NCBI GenBank assembly: GCA_965224045.1 | Contig: CBDCYD010000014.1 | Location: forward strand, 62,001 to 126,000 | Direction: 5' to 3' | Source: Tectiglobus sp965224045 | GTDB taxonomy: Bacteria > Pseudomonadota > Alphaproteobacteria > Rhizobiales > Hyphomicrobiaceae | Length of the DNA stretch: 64,000 nucleotides | Part shown: one piece after another, positions 1 through 9,399 of the stretch | Layout: the number at the start of each line of letters is the position of its first letter | Position numbering within the stretch: the stretch's first letter is position 1 | The notes under the pieces: model-generated | Seen by the model: the letters and a program-made list of their open reading frames with translations, nothing else | Told to the model about the DNA's origin: nothing | Databases searched by the model: none | Translations under genes and position numbers: made by a program

Positions 1-1
1 A

Positions 2-127
2 CCGCCCGGCACGCCCGGCGGCATCGAAACTTCGACCAGCGATGCGGCGACAACGCCGCCAATGTCCGGCGACGTGATACCGCCAAAGCGCACGGGCTGG
101 CGCAGCGCCATGCCGTGGAGACGATAG
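2..127 (+). CDS. possible 3' end of an unidentified gene upstream of hisH
   Basis: One frame stays open from the left edge and ends in TAG four bases before the hisH start. It would encode about 41 residues, rich in Pro, Thr and Gly and ending in Arg. The tight spacing to hisH fits a co-transcribed gene of a histidine operon. No domain is visible and the fragment is too short to identify; in a GC-rich sequence an open frame of this length could be chance. Confidence 0.25.
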   Translation, partial: PPGTPGGIETSTSDAATTPPMSGDVIPPKRTGWRSAMPWRR

Positions 128-131
128 CGCG

Positions 132-785
132 ATGCAGAACGTCGCCATCATCGATTACGGTTCCGGAAACCTCCATTCAGCGCACAAGTCAGTCCAGCGG
201 GCAGCGAGGGATGCCGGTATCGCGGCCGAGGTCCGGGTCACCGCGCGGGCCGATGACGTGACGCAGGCCGACCGGATCATCCTGCCAGGCGTCGGCGCGT
301 TCGCCGATTGCAAGGCGGGGCTCGTGGCCGTTGCCGGCATGGTCGAGGCGCTCGAGGAGGCGGTCGTCGAAAAGGCACGGCCGTTCCTCGGCATCTGCGT
401 CGGGATGCAGCTGATGGCGAGCCGCGGGCTTGAATTTGGCGAGACCGAAGGTCTCGGCTGGATTGCGGGCGACGTTGCCGCGATCGCACCGCGTGACCCG
501 GCATTGAAGATCCCACACATGGGCTGGAATACGCTTGCAAAGAGCAGCGATCACGCCGTGCTCGACGGCATTGCCCTCGGCCCGGACGGGCTGCACGCCT
601 ACTTCGTGCATTCGTTCCACATGCAGCCAGTCGACCGAGGCATGGTCCTGGCGCAGACCGATTACGGCGGCGCGATTACCGCGATGGTCGGGCGGGACAA
701 CATGGTCGGCACCCAGTTCCATCCGGAAAAGAGCCAAAAGCTCGGACTGCAGCTTCTGGAAAACTTTCTGCGCTGGTCGCCCTGA
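132..785 (+). CDS. hisH: imidazole glycerol phosphate synthase, glutaminase subunit HisH
   Basis: HisH hydrolyses glutamine and passes ammonia to HisF, which makes imidazole glycerol phosphate and AICAR in histidine biosynthesis. The 217-residue protein has the usual family length. It opens with the class I amidotransferase strand VAIIDYGSGN, carries the nucleophile Cys89 in GICVGMQ, and has the His197/Glu199 pair in FHPEKS, so the triad is complete. The ATG follows a GGAG about 11 bases upstream. The expected neighbours hisA and hisF are not downstream: the next gene is an unrelated acyl-CoA synthetase 169 bp away. The rest of the operon, if clustered, must lie left of the window. Confidence 0.96.
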   Translation: MQNVAIIDYGSGNLHSAHKSVQRAARDAGIAAEVRVTARADDVTQADRIILPGVGAFADCKAGLVAVAGMVEALEEAVVEKARPFLGICVGMQLMASRGLEFGETEGLGWIAGDVAAIAPRDPALKIPHMGWNTLAKSSDHAVLDGIALGPDGLHAYFVHSFHMQPVDRGMVLAQTDYGGAITAMVGRDNMVGTQFHPEKSQKLGLQLLENFLRWSP

Positions 786-954
786 ACCGAGCGTTAGCCG
801 CACGGCCGGCGCGGACGGTCGTTCGCGAGCGCCTCTCTGATCGCTGGCGGCGGCCGAATTCCGACATCGCTGCCCGGATCGCGAGGCAGATAAATCGCGC
901 AGGCGCCTTTACACCCCGATCGCGGCGGGCAACCGTTGCCGGTGAGGGAGAGCG

Positions 955-2580
955 ATGGACGCAGCGATGGACGACGAGCTGATCTTCAAACATCCGGGAC
1001 TGCATGCAGAAGCGACGCCGGAGCGACCGGCGGTAATCGTTGCGCAGCGCGACCGGGCGGCAGACGAGATCGTAACGTTCGCGGACTTCGAATTGCACTC
1101 GAACCGGTTTGCACAACTGGTGCGCCGGCTCGGCGCGGCGCGCGGCGACGGACTGGCCGTTCTGCTTGAGAACCGGGCGGACTATGTCGGCCTGGTGTGG
1201 GGCGGAATGCGGGCCGGGCTCAGGGTGACCGCCATCGCAACACATCTGACGGCTTCCGAAATCGACTACATACTCGATGACAGCGGCGCCAAGCTGCTCG
1301 TGACGTCCGCCGCGTTCGCCGAGACGGCGGGCAAGCTGACGGCATCGGGCATCGCGCCGGAGCGGCGGCTGATGCTCGATGGTGGCGACGCCGGGTTCGT
1401 CGATCTCGACGAGGCCCTCGCTGCGCAACCATCGCACCCCATCGCCGATCAATCGGAAGGCATCGAGATGCTCTATTCTTCCGGCACCACCGGGCGGCCG
1501 AAAGGCATCAGGAAACCGTTGCCCGAGGTGCCGTTCGGGGCGCTGTCACCGTCGCTGCGCCGGGTGATCGACTTTTACGGCCTTGATGAGAGAACCGTCT
1601 ATCTGTCGCCGGCGCCGCTCTATCATGCAGCGCCCCTGGCCTTCAATCTGCGCACGCTCAGGGCCGGCGGGACCACGGTCGTTCTGGCAAAGTTCGATGC
1701 CGAACTGGCGCTTTGTGCAATCGAGCGTTACCGGGTCACGCATAGCCAGTGGGTGCCGACACACTTCATACGGATGCTGCGTTTGCCGGAGGACTTGCGC
1801 ACGGGCCGTGACCTAGCAAGCCACCGCTGTGCGATCCATGCCGCGGCGCCCTGCCCGGTCGAAATCAAACGGCAGATGATTGCCTGGTGGGGTCCGATCA
1901 TCCGTGAATACTACGGCGGTTCCGAAGGCAACGGGATCACCGTCATCGACACGGAGGAATGGCTCGCGCATCCGGGCTCGGTCGGCCGGCCACTGTCGGG
2001 CAGCATACATATCTGCGATGAAGCAGGTGAGCCGCTCCCCACGGGCGAGGAAGGAACGATCTATTTCGAAGGCGGGCCGCCGTTCGCCTATCACAACGAC
2101 GCAGAAAAGACGGCCGCGGCATACAATCGGCACGGATGGAGCACGATCGGCGACGTCGGTTATCTCGATGCCGAGGGCTATCTCTACCTGACCGACCGGC
2201 GGGCGAACATGATCATCTCCGGTGGCGTCAACATCTATCCGCAGGAAGCCGAGAACGTTTTGGCGTTGCATGCCAAGGTGCATGACGCTGCGGTCATCGG
2301 CGTGCCGAACGCGGAGTTTGGAGAAGAAGTCAAGGCGATCGTGCAGCCGGTTGACGCGGACATGGCCGGAGCGGAGCTGGAAGCCGAGCTGATCGCTCAC
2401 TGCCGCAGCCAGCTAAGTGCCATCAAGTGCCCGCGGACGGTGGATTTCGTCGACGCGCTACCGCGCCAGGACAATGGCAAGCTTTACAAGCGCAAGCTGC
2501 GCGATGCCTATTGGAGGCAGGAGACGGCGGCAGCGCGCGGCGAACCGACGAGGCCGCGGCCAACGCTTCGCGAAACTTGA
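955..2580 (+). CDS. fatty-acid/aryl acyl-CoA synthetase (AMP-forming, ANL superfamily)
   Basis: This enzyme would activate a carboxylic acid with ATP to an acyl-adenylate and then to a CoA thioester. The 541 residues show the ANL motifs in order: the A3 phosphate loop YSSGTTGRPKG, the A5 segment EYYGGSEG, the A7/A8 hinge region (GDVGYLDAEGYLYLTDR, then MIISGGVNIYP) and the A10 catalytic lysine in NGKLYKRKLR near the C-terminus. The start ATG follows GGGAGAG closely; a second in-frame ATG lies three codons on. It is the first gene of a run with two acyl-CoA dehydrogenases, so it probably activates the substrate that they oxidise. The substrate cannot be read from the sequence; a branched, aromatic or steroid side-chain acid are all possible. 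Confidence 0.9.
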   Translation: MDAAMDDELIFKHPGLHAEATPERPAVIVAQRDRAADEIVTFADFELHSNRFAQLVRRLGAARGDGLAVLLENRADYVGLVWGGMRAGLRVTAIATHLTASEIDYILDDSGAKLLVTSAAFAETAGKLTASGIAPERRLMLDGGDAGFVDLDEALAAQPSHPIADQSEGIEMLYSSGTTGRPKGIRKPLPEVPFGALSPSLRRVIDFYGLDERTVYLSPAPLYHAAPLAFNLRTLRAGGTTVVLAKFDAELALCAIERYRVTHSQWVPTHFIRMLRLPEDLRTGRDLASHRCAIHAAAPCPVEIKRQMIAWWGPIIREYYGGSEGNGITVIDTEEWLAHPGSVGRPLSGSIHICDEAGEPLPTGEEGTIYFEGGPPFAYHNDAEKTAAAYNRHGWSTIGDVGYLDAEGYLYLTDRRANMIISGGVNIYPQEAENVLALHAKVHDAAVIGVPNAEFGEEVKAIVQPVDADMAGAELEAELIAHCRSQLSAIKCPRTVDFVDALPRQDNGKLYKRKLRDAYWRQETAAARGEPTRPRPTLRET

Positions 2581-2620
2581 CGCCGAAACGATCCATCAAC
2601 ACGAGCCGGAACGGACTCTC

Positions 2621-3751
2621 ATGAATTTCGATTTTCCCGACGACCTCAAAATGCTGCGTGAGCAGGCCAGCCGTTTCCTCGCCGACAAGTGCGGGCCGGA
2701 GGTGAACCGCCGCGTGCTCGAGTCCGATCAGGCATTCGATGCCGGCTTATGGCAAGAGATGGCCGCGATGGGCTGGGCCGGCGTTACGGTGCCGGAGGCC
2801 TACGGCGGATCCGAACTCGGACATTTGGCAGCGTGCGTGCTTGCCGAAGAAATCGGCTACCGGTTGGCGCCGGTACCGTTCAGCTCGACGGTCTATCTCG
2901 GCATCGAGGCGATTTTGATGTTCGGGTCGCAGGCGCAGAAGCAGCGCTATCTGCCGGGGCTTGCCGGCGGCCAGACCGTGGCAGCGTTCGCGGCCGCCGA
3001 ACAACCCGGCGCATTCGTTGCCGAAAGGCTCGCCGCACAGGTACGCGACGGCCGCCTCAGCGGACGCAAGATCGGGGTCAACGACGGTGACTGCGCGCAA
3101 ATTGCAATCGTTGCGGCCTCATCGAACGGCGGCAAGGGTCCATGGCTGCACGTCGTCGATCTTGCCGGCCCCGGCGTCACGCGCGAACCCGCCGAGACCA
3201 TCGATCCGAGCCGATCCCTGGCCCGCATCACGTTCGACAATGCCGGGGCGGATCCGCTGGAGGATGCCAAGAGCCCGCGTGACCTGCAGCGCCTGATCGA
3301 CCGGGCGGCCGTGATGATGGCGTTCGAGCAGGTCGGCGCCGCGCAGGCCGCGCTCGATATGGCCAAGGCCTATGCGCTGGAACGCTACGCCTTTGGCCGC
3401 CCGATCGGTTCATTCCAGGCGATCAAGCACAAGCTGGCCGACATCTACGTCGCGATCGAGCTGGCACGCTCCAACGCCTACTACGGTGCATGGGCGCTTT
3501 CCACCGAGGCTGCCGAACTGCCGGTGGCGGCATCGGTCGCGCGCATTGCAGCCAGCGATGCCGGATGGCAGGCGGCCAAGGAAAACGTCCAGACGCACGG
3601 CGGCATCGGCTACACATGGGAAGGGGACTGCCACCTGAACTACCGGCGCGCGAGCCTTCTGCGGCTCGCACTCGGCGGGCCGAGCGAATGGAAACGACGC
3701 CTTACGCGCGAGCTCAAAGCACGCAACATCGCGCCCGGTCAGGCAGCCTGA
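2621..3751 (+). CDS. acyl-CoA dehydrogenase, 376-aa subunit
   Basis: This flavoprotein would introduce an alpha-beta double bond into an acyl-CoA. It begins with the helical N-domain (DFPDDLKMLREQASRFL), has WAGVTVPEAYGGSELG, and ends with the family C-terminal block, in which Glu334 of GYTWEGDCHLNYRR occupies the usual region of the catalytic base. The middle substrate/FAD loop is less canonical than in single-gene enzymes. ATG 2621 is preferred because the longer open frame upstream overlaps the synthetase in another frame. The gene follows the synthetase by 40 bp and precedes a second dehydrogenase by 18 bp. Adjacent unequal dehydrogenase genes are typical of heteromeric complexes; that pairing is inferred. 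Confidence 0.9.
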   Translation: MNFDFPDDLKMLREQASRFLADKCGPEVNRRVLESDQAFDAGLWQEMAAMGWAGVTVPEAYGGSELGHLAACVLAEEIGYRLAPVPFSSTVYLGIEAILMFGSQAQKQRYLPGLAGGQTVAAFAAAEQPGAFVAERLAAQVRDGRLSGRKIGVNDGDCAQIAIVAASSNGGKGPWLHVVDLAGPGVTREPAETIDPSRSLARITFDNAGADPLEDAKSPRDLQRLIDRAAVMMAFEQVGAAQAALDMAKAYALERYAFGRPIGSFQAIKHKLADIYVAIELARSNAYYGAWALSTEAAELPVAASVARIAASDAGWQAAKENVQTHGGIGYTWEGDCHLNYRRASLLRLALGGPSEWKRRLTRELKARNIAPGQAA

Positions 3752-3769
3752 GGCGGACAGGAGAGCGAC

Positions 3770-5005
3770 ATGGATTTCAACGACACACCCGAAGAAGCCG
3801 CGTTCCGCGCCGACGCGATCGCCTTCCTCGAAGCCAATGCGACACGGCGCAAGCCCGGCGAAGTGCGTGGCTATCGCCGCGGACAGGAAGACCCGGAAAA
3901 ACTCGCCGCCAACCGCGCCTATCAGGCAAAGAAAGCCGATGCCGGTTTTGCCGGCATTGCCTGGCCGAAGGAGTGGGGCGGGCGTGGCGGCAGCCAGATC
4001 CAGCAGGTAATCTTCAACCAGGAAGAGGCGAAGTTCGACGTCGATCCGATGTTTTTCACGATCGGTCTCGGCATGTGCCTGCCGACGCTTTGCACGTGGG
4101 GCACCGAGGAGCATATCGCACGCTATGCCAGGCCGGCGCTGCGTGCCGACGAAATCTGGTGCCAGTTGTTCTCGGAACCGGCCGGCGGATCGGACCTGGC
4201 GGCACTGAGGACGCGGGCGGAGCGCGACGGCGACGCGTGGGTCATCAACGGGCAAAAAATCTGGACGTCCGGCGCGCACTATAGCGACTGGGGTGTGGTG
4301 GTCACGCGCAGCGACTTCGACGCCCCGAAACACAAGGGGCTCACCTACTTCTTCGTCGACATGACATCGCCAGGCATCGAGATCAGGCCGATCCGCCAGA
4401 TGTCGGGTTCGAGCAACTTCAACGAAGTGTTCTTCGAGAACGTGCGCATTCCGGACAGTCAGCGCCTCGGCGAAGTCGGTGAGGGCTGGAAGGTCTCGTT
4501 GACCACACTGATGAACGAACGCTTCGTGATCGGCGACACGCCCGGGCCGGATGTCGATGAACTCCTGCGGCTGGCGCGCGAGATCCAGGGCCCGGACGGG
4601 CCGGCGATTGAAGATCCGGGTATCGAAGAGAAAATCGCCGAATGGTATGTGCGCGGTGAAGGGCTGAAATTCACCCGGTTCCGGACGATGACGGCGCTGT
4701 CGCGCGGCACGACGCCGGGGCCGGAGTCGTCGATCAACAAGCTGGTGCTGGCAAGCAAGCTGCAGGACATAACAGCCTACGGGCTCGATCTGCTTGGCAT
4801 GGCGGGGCCGGATGCCGGCGGTGACCTGCCGCTCAACGGCCTGTTCGAAGAAGCGCTGCTCTATTCGCCGGCGCTCAGGATTGCCGGTGGCACGGACGAG
4901 GTGATGCGTAACATCATCGCCGAACGGGTGCTCGGCCTGCCGGCCGACGTGCGTGTCGACAAGGGTGTGCCGTTCAACAAGGTTCCGACGGGCGGCAAAG
5001 GCTGA
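3770..5005 (+). CDS. acyl-CoA dehydrogenase, 411-aa subunit
   Basis: This is the second acyl-CoA dehydrogenase of the operon. It has the standard architecture: an N-terminal helical domain; a middle beta domain with the FAD/substrate signature QLFSEPAGGSDLAALRT and the strand WVINGQKIWTS; and a C-terminal helical domain ending in RIAGGTDEVMRNIIAERVLGLP. The length is typical. Compared with its 376-residue neighbour it carries the better-conserved FAD-binding middle domain, which fits the division of labour in heteromeric enzymes (inference). The ATG sits behind GGAGAG. The next gene, 45 bp on, is convergent, so the operon ends here. Confidence 0.93.
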   Translation: MDFNDTPEEAAFRADAIAFLEANATRRKPGEVRGYRRGQEDPEKLAANRAYQAKKADAGFAGIAWPKEWGGRGGSQIQQVIFNQEEAKFDVDPMFFTIGLGMCLPTLCTWGTEEHIARYARPALRADEIWCQLFSEPAGGSDLAALRTRAERDGDAWVINGQKIWTSGAHYSDWGVVVTRSDFDAPKHKGLTYFFVDMTSPGIEIRPIRQMSGSSNFNEVFFENVRIPDSQRLGEVGEGWKVSLTTLMNERFVIGDTPGPDVDELLRLAREIQGPDGPAIEDPGIEEKIAEWYVRGEGLKFTRFRTMTALSRGTTPGPESSINKLVLASKLQDITAYGLDLLGMAGPDAGGDLPLNGLFEEALLYSPALRIAGGTDEVMRNIIAERVLGLPADVRVDKGVPFNKVPTGGKG

Positions 5006-5050
5006 GACCACCTCGTCAGCGCGGCAGCGAATAGACGGCGCGCCGCCGTC

Positions 5051-6706
5051 TCAGTCCGACCTGGCGGCGTAGGGCGGCGGCGCGAAGTAGCGCGGGTATT
5101 TGCCGAAGCTCAGCATGTCGACTTCGACGAGCGCCGGGCCGTCAACGGCGATCGCCTGCGAGAGGCTCGGGCCAAGTTCGTCCAGTTCGGATACACGCCA
5201 GAACGGCAGGCCTACCAATTGCGCGAGGCCTTCGAGATCCGGGCCGAGCGGGTCGGCGGCAAAGTGGCGGCCGCCATAGAGAATGTCCTGGATGTCCTTG
5301 ATGACGCCGTAGGCCTTGTCGTTCATGACCATGATGACGACGTCAGCGTTCTCCTGAACCGCGGTCCAGAGTTCGGTCATGTTGAGATGGAAGCCGCCGT
5401 CGCCGGTCATCGCCAAAACTTTGCGTCCGCCCTCGGCGAAGGCCGCGCCAATGCCCAACTGGAAGCCGGGGCCGATGGCGGCGCCAACGGGGTAGATGTT
5501 CTGCTCGGGTGCACTTAACGGCAAGTAGCGATTGCCCCACGTCGAGTTCGAGATCGTCACGTCGCGCACCCAGAGCGCGTCATCGGGCATGGCATCGCGG
5601 ACGATGCGCGGAAACTCTACGTAGGGCCCGAGCGTTTCCCGATAGGCGGCGTGGGCCGTTTCCCGCGTGGCGGCGATGGTGGCCGGCCAGTCCTCGGCGA
5701 CCGACATGCGACCCTGCAGACGATCGGCAAGCGCGGTCAGAGCAGCGCCTGCCTCGCCAACGTGGAAATGGTCCGCGGTATAGGTGCGCCCGCAGGCTTC
5801 GGGGTCGATGTCGATTTGAATGCGGCGGTCCGGCAACTGCAATTGCAGGTCGCGGGTTTCATGACCGCGCAAACGCCCGCCGGCGACGACCATCAGGTCG
5901 ACATCGCGATAAAGGGCTTCGACGGCGGGTACCGCGTTGAAGGCGCCGAGGGTCATCGGGTGGTCTTCCGGCACGACGGCACGGCCGTTGACCGATGTCA
6001 CGACGGCGATGCCGAGGTCGGCGAGGCGCGCAACCGGCTCGCGGGCGAACTTGGCGCCGGTGCCGCACCACAACAGCGGGCGTCTGGCAGACGCCAACAT
6101 CTGCGCGATCGCTTCGAGGCTTGCCGGATCGCCGGCGTCGGCTATCGGGATCGGCAGAACGAGCGCGTCGAGCTGTGGCGGCCGCGCGATCCGCGCGCGT
6201 TGGACGTCGATCGGGATTTCTACGCTGACCGGTCCCATCGGGGGCGTCAACGCCATTGCCGCCGCCTTGACCAGGATGCCGAACGCTTCCTCGGGCGTCG
6301 TGATGCGCCACGCGCACTTGGAGACCGAACGCAACATGCCGAGCTGGTCCGGTACATCGTGGACCGCACCATGGGCCTGATCGAGATCCGCGGTTGCGGT
6401 CTGGCCGGTCAGGTGCAGCACCGGGCTCGAGCCGAAGCGCGCCTCGACAAGCGCGCCCGGAGCGTTGGCCGCGCCGGGGCCGGTGGAGGTAATGAAGCAA
6501 CCAAGGCCGCGACGGGCGCGTGCGTAGCCATCAGCCATGTGACCGGCGCCCATTTCACCGCGGGCCGGAACGACGCGCACCGTATTGCGGCGGCCGAGGC
6601 CATCGATGATCGGAATGTTGTGGACGGAGACGACGCCGAACACGACCTCGATCCCGACCTGGTGGATGAATTCGGCGACCAGATCACCGACGTTGTAGTC
6701 CGACAT
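5051..6706 (-). CDS. thiamine-diphosphate-dependent enzyme of the acetolactate synthase family
   Basis: The protein has the three-domain plan of acetolactate synthase, oxalyl-CoA decarboxylase and related enzymes: an N-terminal Pyr domain with the cofactor-activating Glu51 in ARGEMGAGHMADGYAR, a central domain, and a C-terminal PP domain with the ThDP/Mg motif MTGDGGFHLNMTELW...NDKAYGV. It is 551 residues long. No regulatory-subunit gene or other branched-chain pathway gene is adjacent, so anabolic IlvB is unlikely; a decarboxylase, carboligase or hydrolase of a catabolic route is more probable. It is transcribed toward the acyl-CoA dehydrogenase operon. A distant paralogue lies at 58830-60377. 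Confidence 0.85.
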   Translation of the reverse strand: MSDYNVGDLVAEFIHQVGIEVVFGVVSVHNIPIIDGLGRRNTVRVVPARGEMGAGHMADGYARARRGLGCFITSTGPGAANAPGALVEARFGSSPVLHLTGQTATADLDQAHGAVHDVPDQLGMLRSVSKCAWRITTPEEAFGILVKAAAMALTPPMGPVSVEIPIDVQRARIARPPQLDALVLPIPIADAGDPASLEAIAQMLASARRPLLWCGTGAKFAREPVARLADLGIAVVTSVNGRAVVPEDHPMTLGAFNAVPAVEALYRDVDLMVVAGGRLRGHETRDLQLQLPDRRIQIDIDPEACGRTYTADHFHVGEAGAALTALADRLQGRMSVAEDWPATIAATRETAHAAYRETLGPYVEFPRIVRDAMPDDALWVRDVTISNSTWGNRYLPLSAPEQNIYPVGAAIGPGFQLGIGAAFAEGGRKVLAMTGDGGFHLNMTELWTAVQENADVVIMVMNDKAYGVIKDIQDILYGGRHFAADPLGPDLEGLAQLVGLPFWRVSELDELGPSLSQAIAVDGPALVEVDMLSFGKYPRYFAPPPYAARSD

Positions 6707-6858
6707 TTGCGCTCACGCCCCGGGTTCGATGGACAATGAGCAACAGCATAGCCGGAGCGTCGAGGGCCGGAAGGCGGGAAGCACGATCGTTCCATCAGAC
6801 AGGCGATAAAGACCGTATGAAACGGAACCGGCCAACCGCGGTGCACGTGCCGGTTGTT

Positions 6859-8103
6859 CTATCTGCTCCATGCTGCAACAGCAGGATCGGCCTTGCGGCC
6901 GCGCAGCCCCCAGACCTCCAGCCACCCTCTTCCGTGCATGTTGAATTTCGACTGATGCACGACCGACAGGCGCACGGTGGCGGCGGCACGTTCGCCGACG
7001 CGGAACGGTTTGGCATCGCGATCATCACGGACGACGCGGGAGGACATCAGCGCCCTGCTCGTCCCGTCGCCGTAATGGGCGCGCGCTTCGTGAATGCGCA
7101 CGTCGCGCCGGCGGGCAACGAGGCGGAACCATCGGCAGTCGCTGCACTTTTCTACGAGATTGATCGAAAACGCGCCGACCTCGAAACGCGGCGACCATCG
7201 CCGGGCCAACAATGTCCAACTCGCCGGTTTCGGTTTGGCAACGGCGGCGGGCTTCTTGCGGGCCCGTCCACGCCACCGGGCCGTGGCTTTGCGACGGCTT
7301 TGACGGCCGGCAGTAGGTCTGTCACGTCGTGCCGGGTTCCGGCTGTGCGACCGAGGTGTGAGGCTGCCGGTGCTGACGCTTGCAACCGATCGGCTCGGTA
7401 ATTTGCCTGTCTGATCTGCCACACCGGCCTGGCGCGTGGTCACGCGCGGCTTGGCTTTGCCGGGGCCTGGCGGATTGGATTTGGGCGGCGCGCGCCGGCC
7501 GACGTTGGTCCAGCTCCCGGTCAGCCAACCCTGGTTCAGATCATGCCCGGTCGTTGCAGAACCCGTGGCAATCGGGGTCGCAGGATTGGTGTTGCGCTCC
7601 TTGGCATCGATGGCGGCAGCGATCTTGGGTGGCGGTTTCCTTTCAGTCTCGGCAACGACCGGCGCCGACCTCTGCGTAGTCCGCGCGCTGCGCCGGCGAA
7701 GGGGCTCCGTCTTTGTTTCGATTCTCGGACCCGTGGACGGCGGCCGGCCGTGCTGCAGTGCTTCCGGTGTCGAGCCCGCACCCGGAACCAGTCCGAAATG
7801 CACCAACGCCAGCCAAATGGCGAGACTGCCGGCGACGGAACTTGCAACGACAACGACAAGTGTAAGCAAGGCGCGCGAGGGCTGGGCGACATCAATTGCC
7901 TGGGCAAGTCCGTCGTTGTAGGCCTGACGCAGTCTTGCGTCGCCCAAGACCTCGAAGGCCTTCTCGATGTGCTCGCGTTGCGCGCGCCCGTGCAGGCCAT
8001 CGCGTTTGACGTCGAGGCCTGCCGTTAGCTGATGAAAGGCGACCGCAATTTCGGTTTCGCTCGCATCTCTGGCAACGCCCAATACATCATAGTAGTCCCG
8101 CAT
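6859..8103 (-). CDS. membrane-anchored protein with a degenerate J-domain
   Basis: The start is taken at ATG 8103, preceded by AAGG; the frame is open further upstream without a ribosome site. Residues 1-65 look like a DnaJ J-domain (MRDYYDVLGVARDASETEI, then EHIEKAFEVLGDARLRQAYNDG), but the loop that should hold the Hsp70-activating HPD tripeptide reads LDVKRD. One membrane helix follows at about residues 78-100. Next comes a long basic, Pro/Ser/Thr-rich linker and a compact C-terminal domain of about 95 residues with Cys-Asp-Cys and VRLSVVHQSKFNMHGRGWLEVWG, which resembles small beta-sandwich DUF domains. Without HPD it is unlikely to stimulate an Hsp70; it may be a structural or scaffolding J-like protein. 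No functional partner is evident next door. Confidence 0.6.
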   Translation of the reverse strand: MRDYYDVLGVARDASETEIAVAFHQLTAGLDVKRDGLHGRAQREHIEKAFEVLGDARLRQAYNDGLAQAIDVAQPSRALLTLVVVVASSVAGSLAIWLALVHFGLVPGAGSTPEALQHGRPPSTGPRIETKTEPLRRRSARTTQRSAPVVAETERKPPPKIAAAIDAKERNTNPATPIATGSATTGHDLNQGWLTGSWTNVGRRAPPKSNPPGPGKAKPRVTTRQAGVADQTGKLPSRSVASVSTGSLTPRSHSRNPARRDRPTAGRQSRRKATARWRGRARKKPAAVAKPKPASWTLLARRWSPRFEVGAFSINLVEKCSDCRWFRLVARRRDVRIHEARAHYGDGTSRALMSSRVVRDDRDAKPFRVGERAAATVRLSVVHQSKFNMHGRGWLEVWGLRGRKADPAVAAWSR

Positions 8104-8319
8104 GAATGCCTTCTTGTCCAAGGCCCCGGCCAAGTCCCTGAACGAGGACCATAAAATTGATTGTGTCAGGACTATAGCCGCCACATGCGGACCCAGTCGC
8201 CGGCGTCTCGCGGCCAGTCGAGCAAAGTGCCGAGGCCATACGGGTGCAGGCGATATGGTCAGACGGGGATTGTTCGCCGACGGTGAGAGGAGCTTCGTCA
8301 TGCGCGGTGTGGTGTGCGC

Positions 8320-9394
8320 TCACGCGCCGCTTCGCTCACGGCGCGCTCCGGCCGCTGCCCAGCCTGCGCCTCCGCGCGGGCGCGCCAAGGGCGCGGGTCG
8401 CGTGGCTCCCGGACGGGTGCCTTATCGATCCTTTGGTCGCGCACCTGTTCGCGGCCGACCGGCCGCCGCCGCGTTGCGGCGCCCCGCCGGAGCTGCCCGG
8501 CGCGCTCGCGCCGAATGAGCAGCGTGAGGCAACAAAAGCGAGTTCTGCGCTCACGGCGCGCACCGGCTGCTGCGCAGCCTGCGCCTCCGCGCGGGCGCGC
8601 CAAGGGCGCGGGTCGCGTGGCTCCCGGACGGGTGCCTTATCGATCCTTTGGTCGCGCACCTGTTCGCGGCCGACCGGCCGCCGCCGCGTTGCGGCGCCCC
8701 GCCGGAGCTGCCCGGCGCGCTCGCGCCGAATGAGCAGCGTGAGGCAACAAAAGCGAGTTCTGCGCTCACGGCGCGCACCGGCTGCTGCGCAGCCTGCGCC
8801 TCCGCGCGGGCGCGCCAAGGGCGCGGGTCGCGTGGCTCCCGGACGGGTGCCTTATCGATCCTTTGGTCGCGCACCTGTTCGCGGCCGACCGGCCGCCGCC
8901 GCGTTGCGGCGCCCCGCCGGAGCTGCCCGGCGCGCTCGCGCCGAATGAGCAGCGTGAGGCAACAAAAGCGAGTTCTGCGCTCACGGCGCGCACCGGCTGC
9001 TGCGCAGCCTGCGCCTCCGCGCGGGCGCGCCAAGGGCGCGGGTCGCGTGGCTCCCGGACGGGTGCCTTATCGATCCTTTGGTCGCGCACCTGTTCGCGGC
9101 CGACCGGCCGCCGCCGCGTTGCGGCGCCTCGCCGGAGCTGCCCGGCGCGCTCGCGCCGGATCAGCAGCGTGAGGCAACAAAAGGCAGGTTCTGCGCTCAC
9201 GGCGCGCACCGGCTGCTGCCCAGCCTGCGCCTCCGCGCGGGCGCGCCAAGGGCGCGGGTCGCAGTTGCACCCGAACAGGTGCCTTATCGAACCTTTGGTC
9301 GCGCACCTGTTCGCGGCCGACCGGCCGCCGCCGCGTTGCGGCGCCCCGCCGGAGCTGCCCGGCGCGCTCGCGCCGAATGAGCAGCGTGAGGCAA
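8320..9394. repeat. GC-rich 215-bp tandem repeat array (five copies)
   Basis: Five head-to-tail copies are present. The marker GTGCCTTATCGA recurs at about 8417, 8632, 8847, 9062 and 9279, giving periods of 215, 215, 215 and 217. Copies 2-4 are essentially identical; the first and last have diverged, and the first is shortened at its left end. The unit is extremely GC-rich with nested palindromes, and each unit boundary carries GCGTGAGGCAA. The period is not a multiple of three and long open frames appear in every frame, so this is not coding. The array lies between the J-like gene and the stop of the MFS gene. A related array in opposite orientation is at 19616-20668. Confidence 0.95.
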
Positions 9395-9399
9395 GCAAC

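Noticed and set aside
3410..5011. 533-codon minus-strand open frame opposite the second acyl-CoA dehydrogenase
   Set aside because: It is an antisense shadow with Arg-rich composition; the plus strand carries a complete known family.
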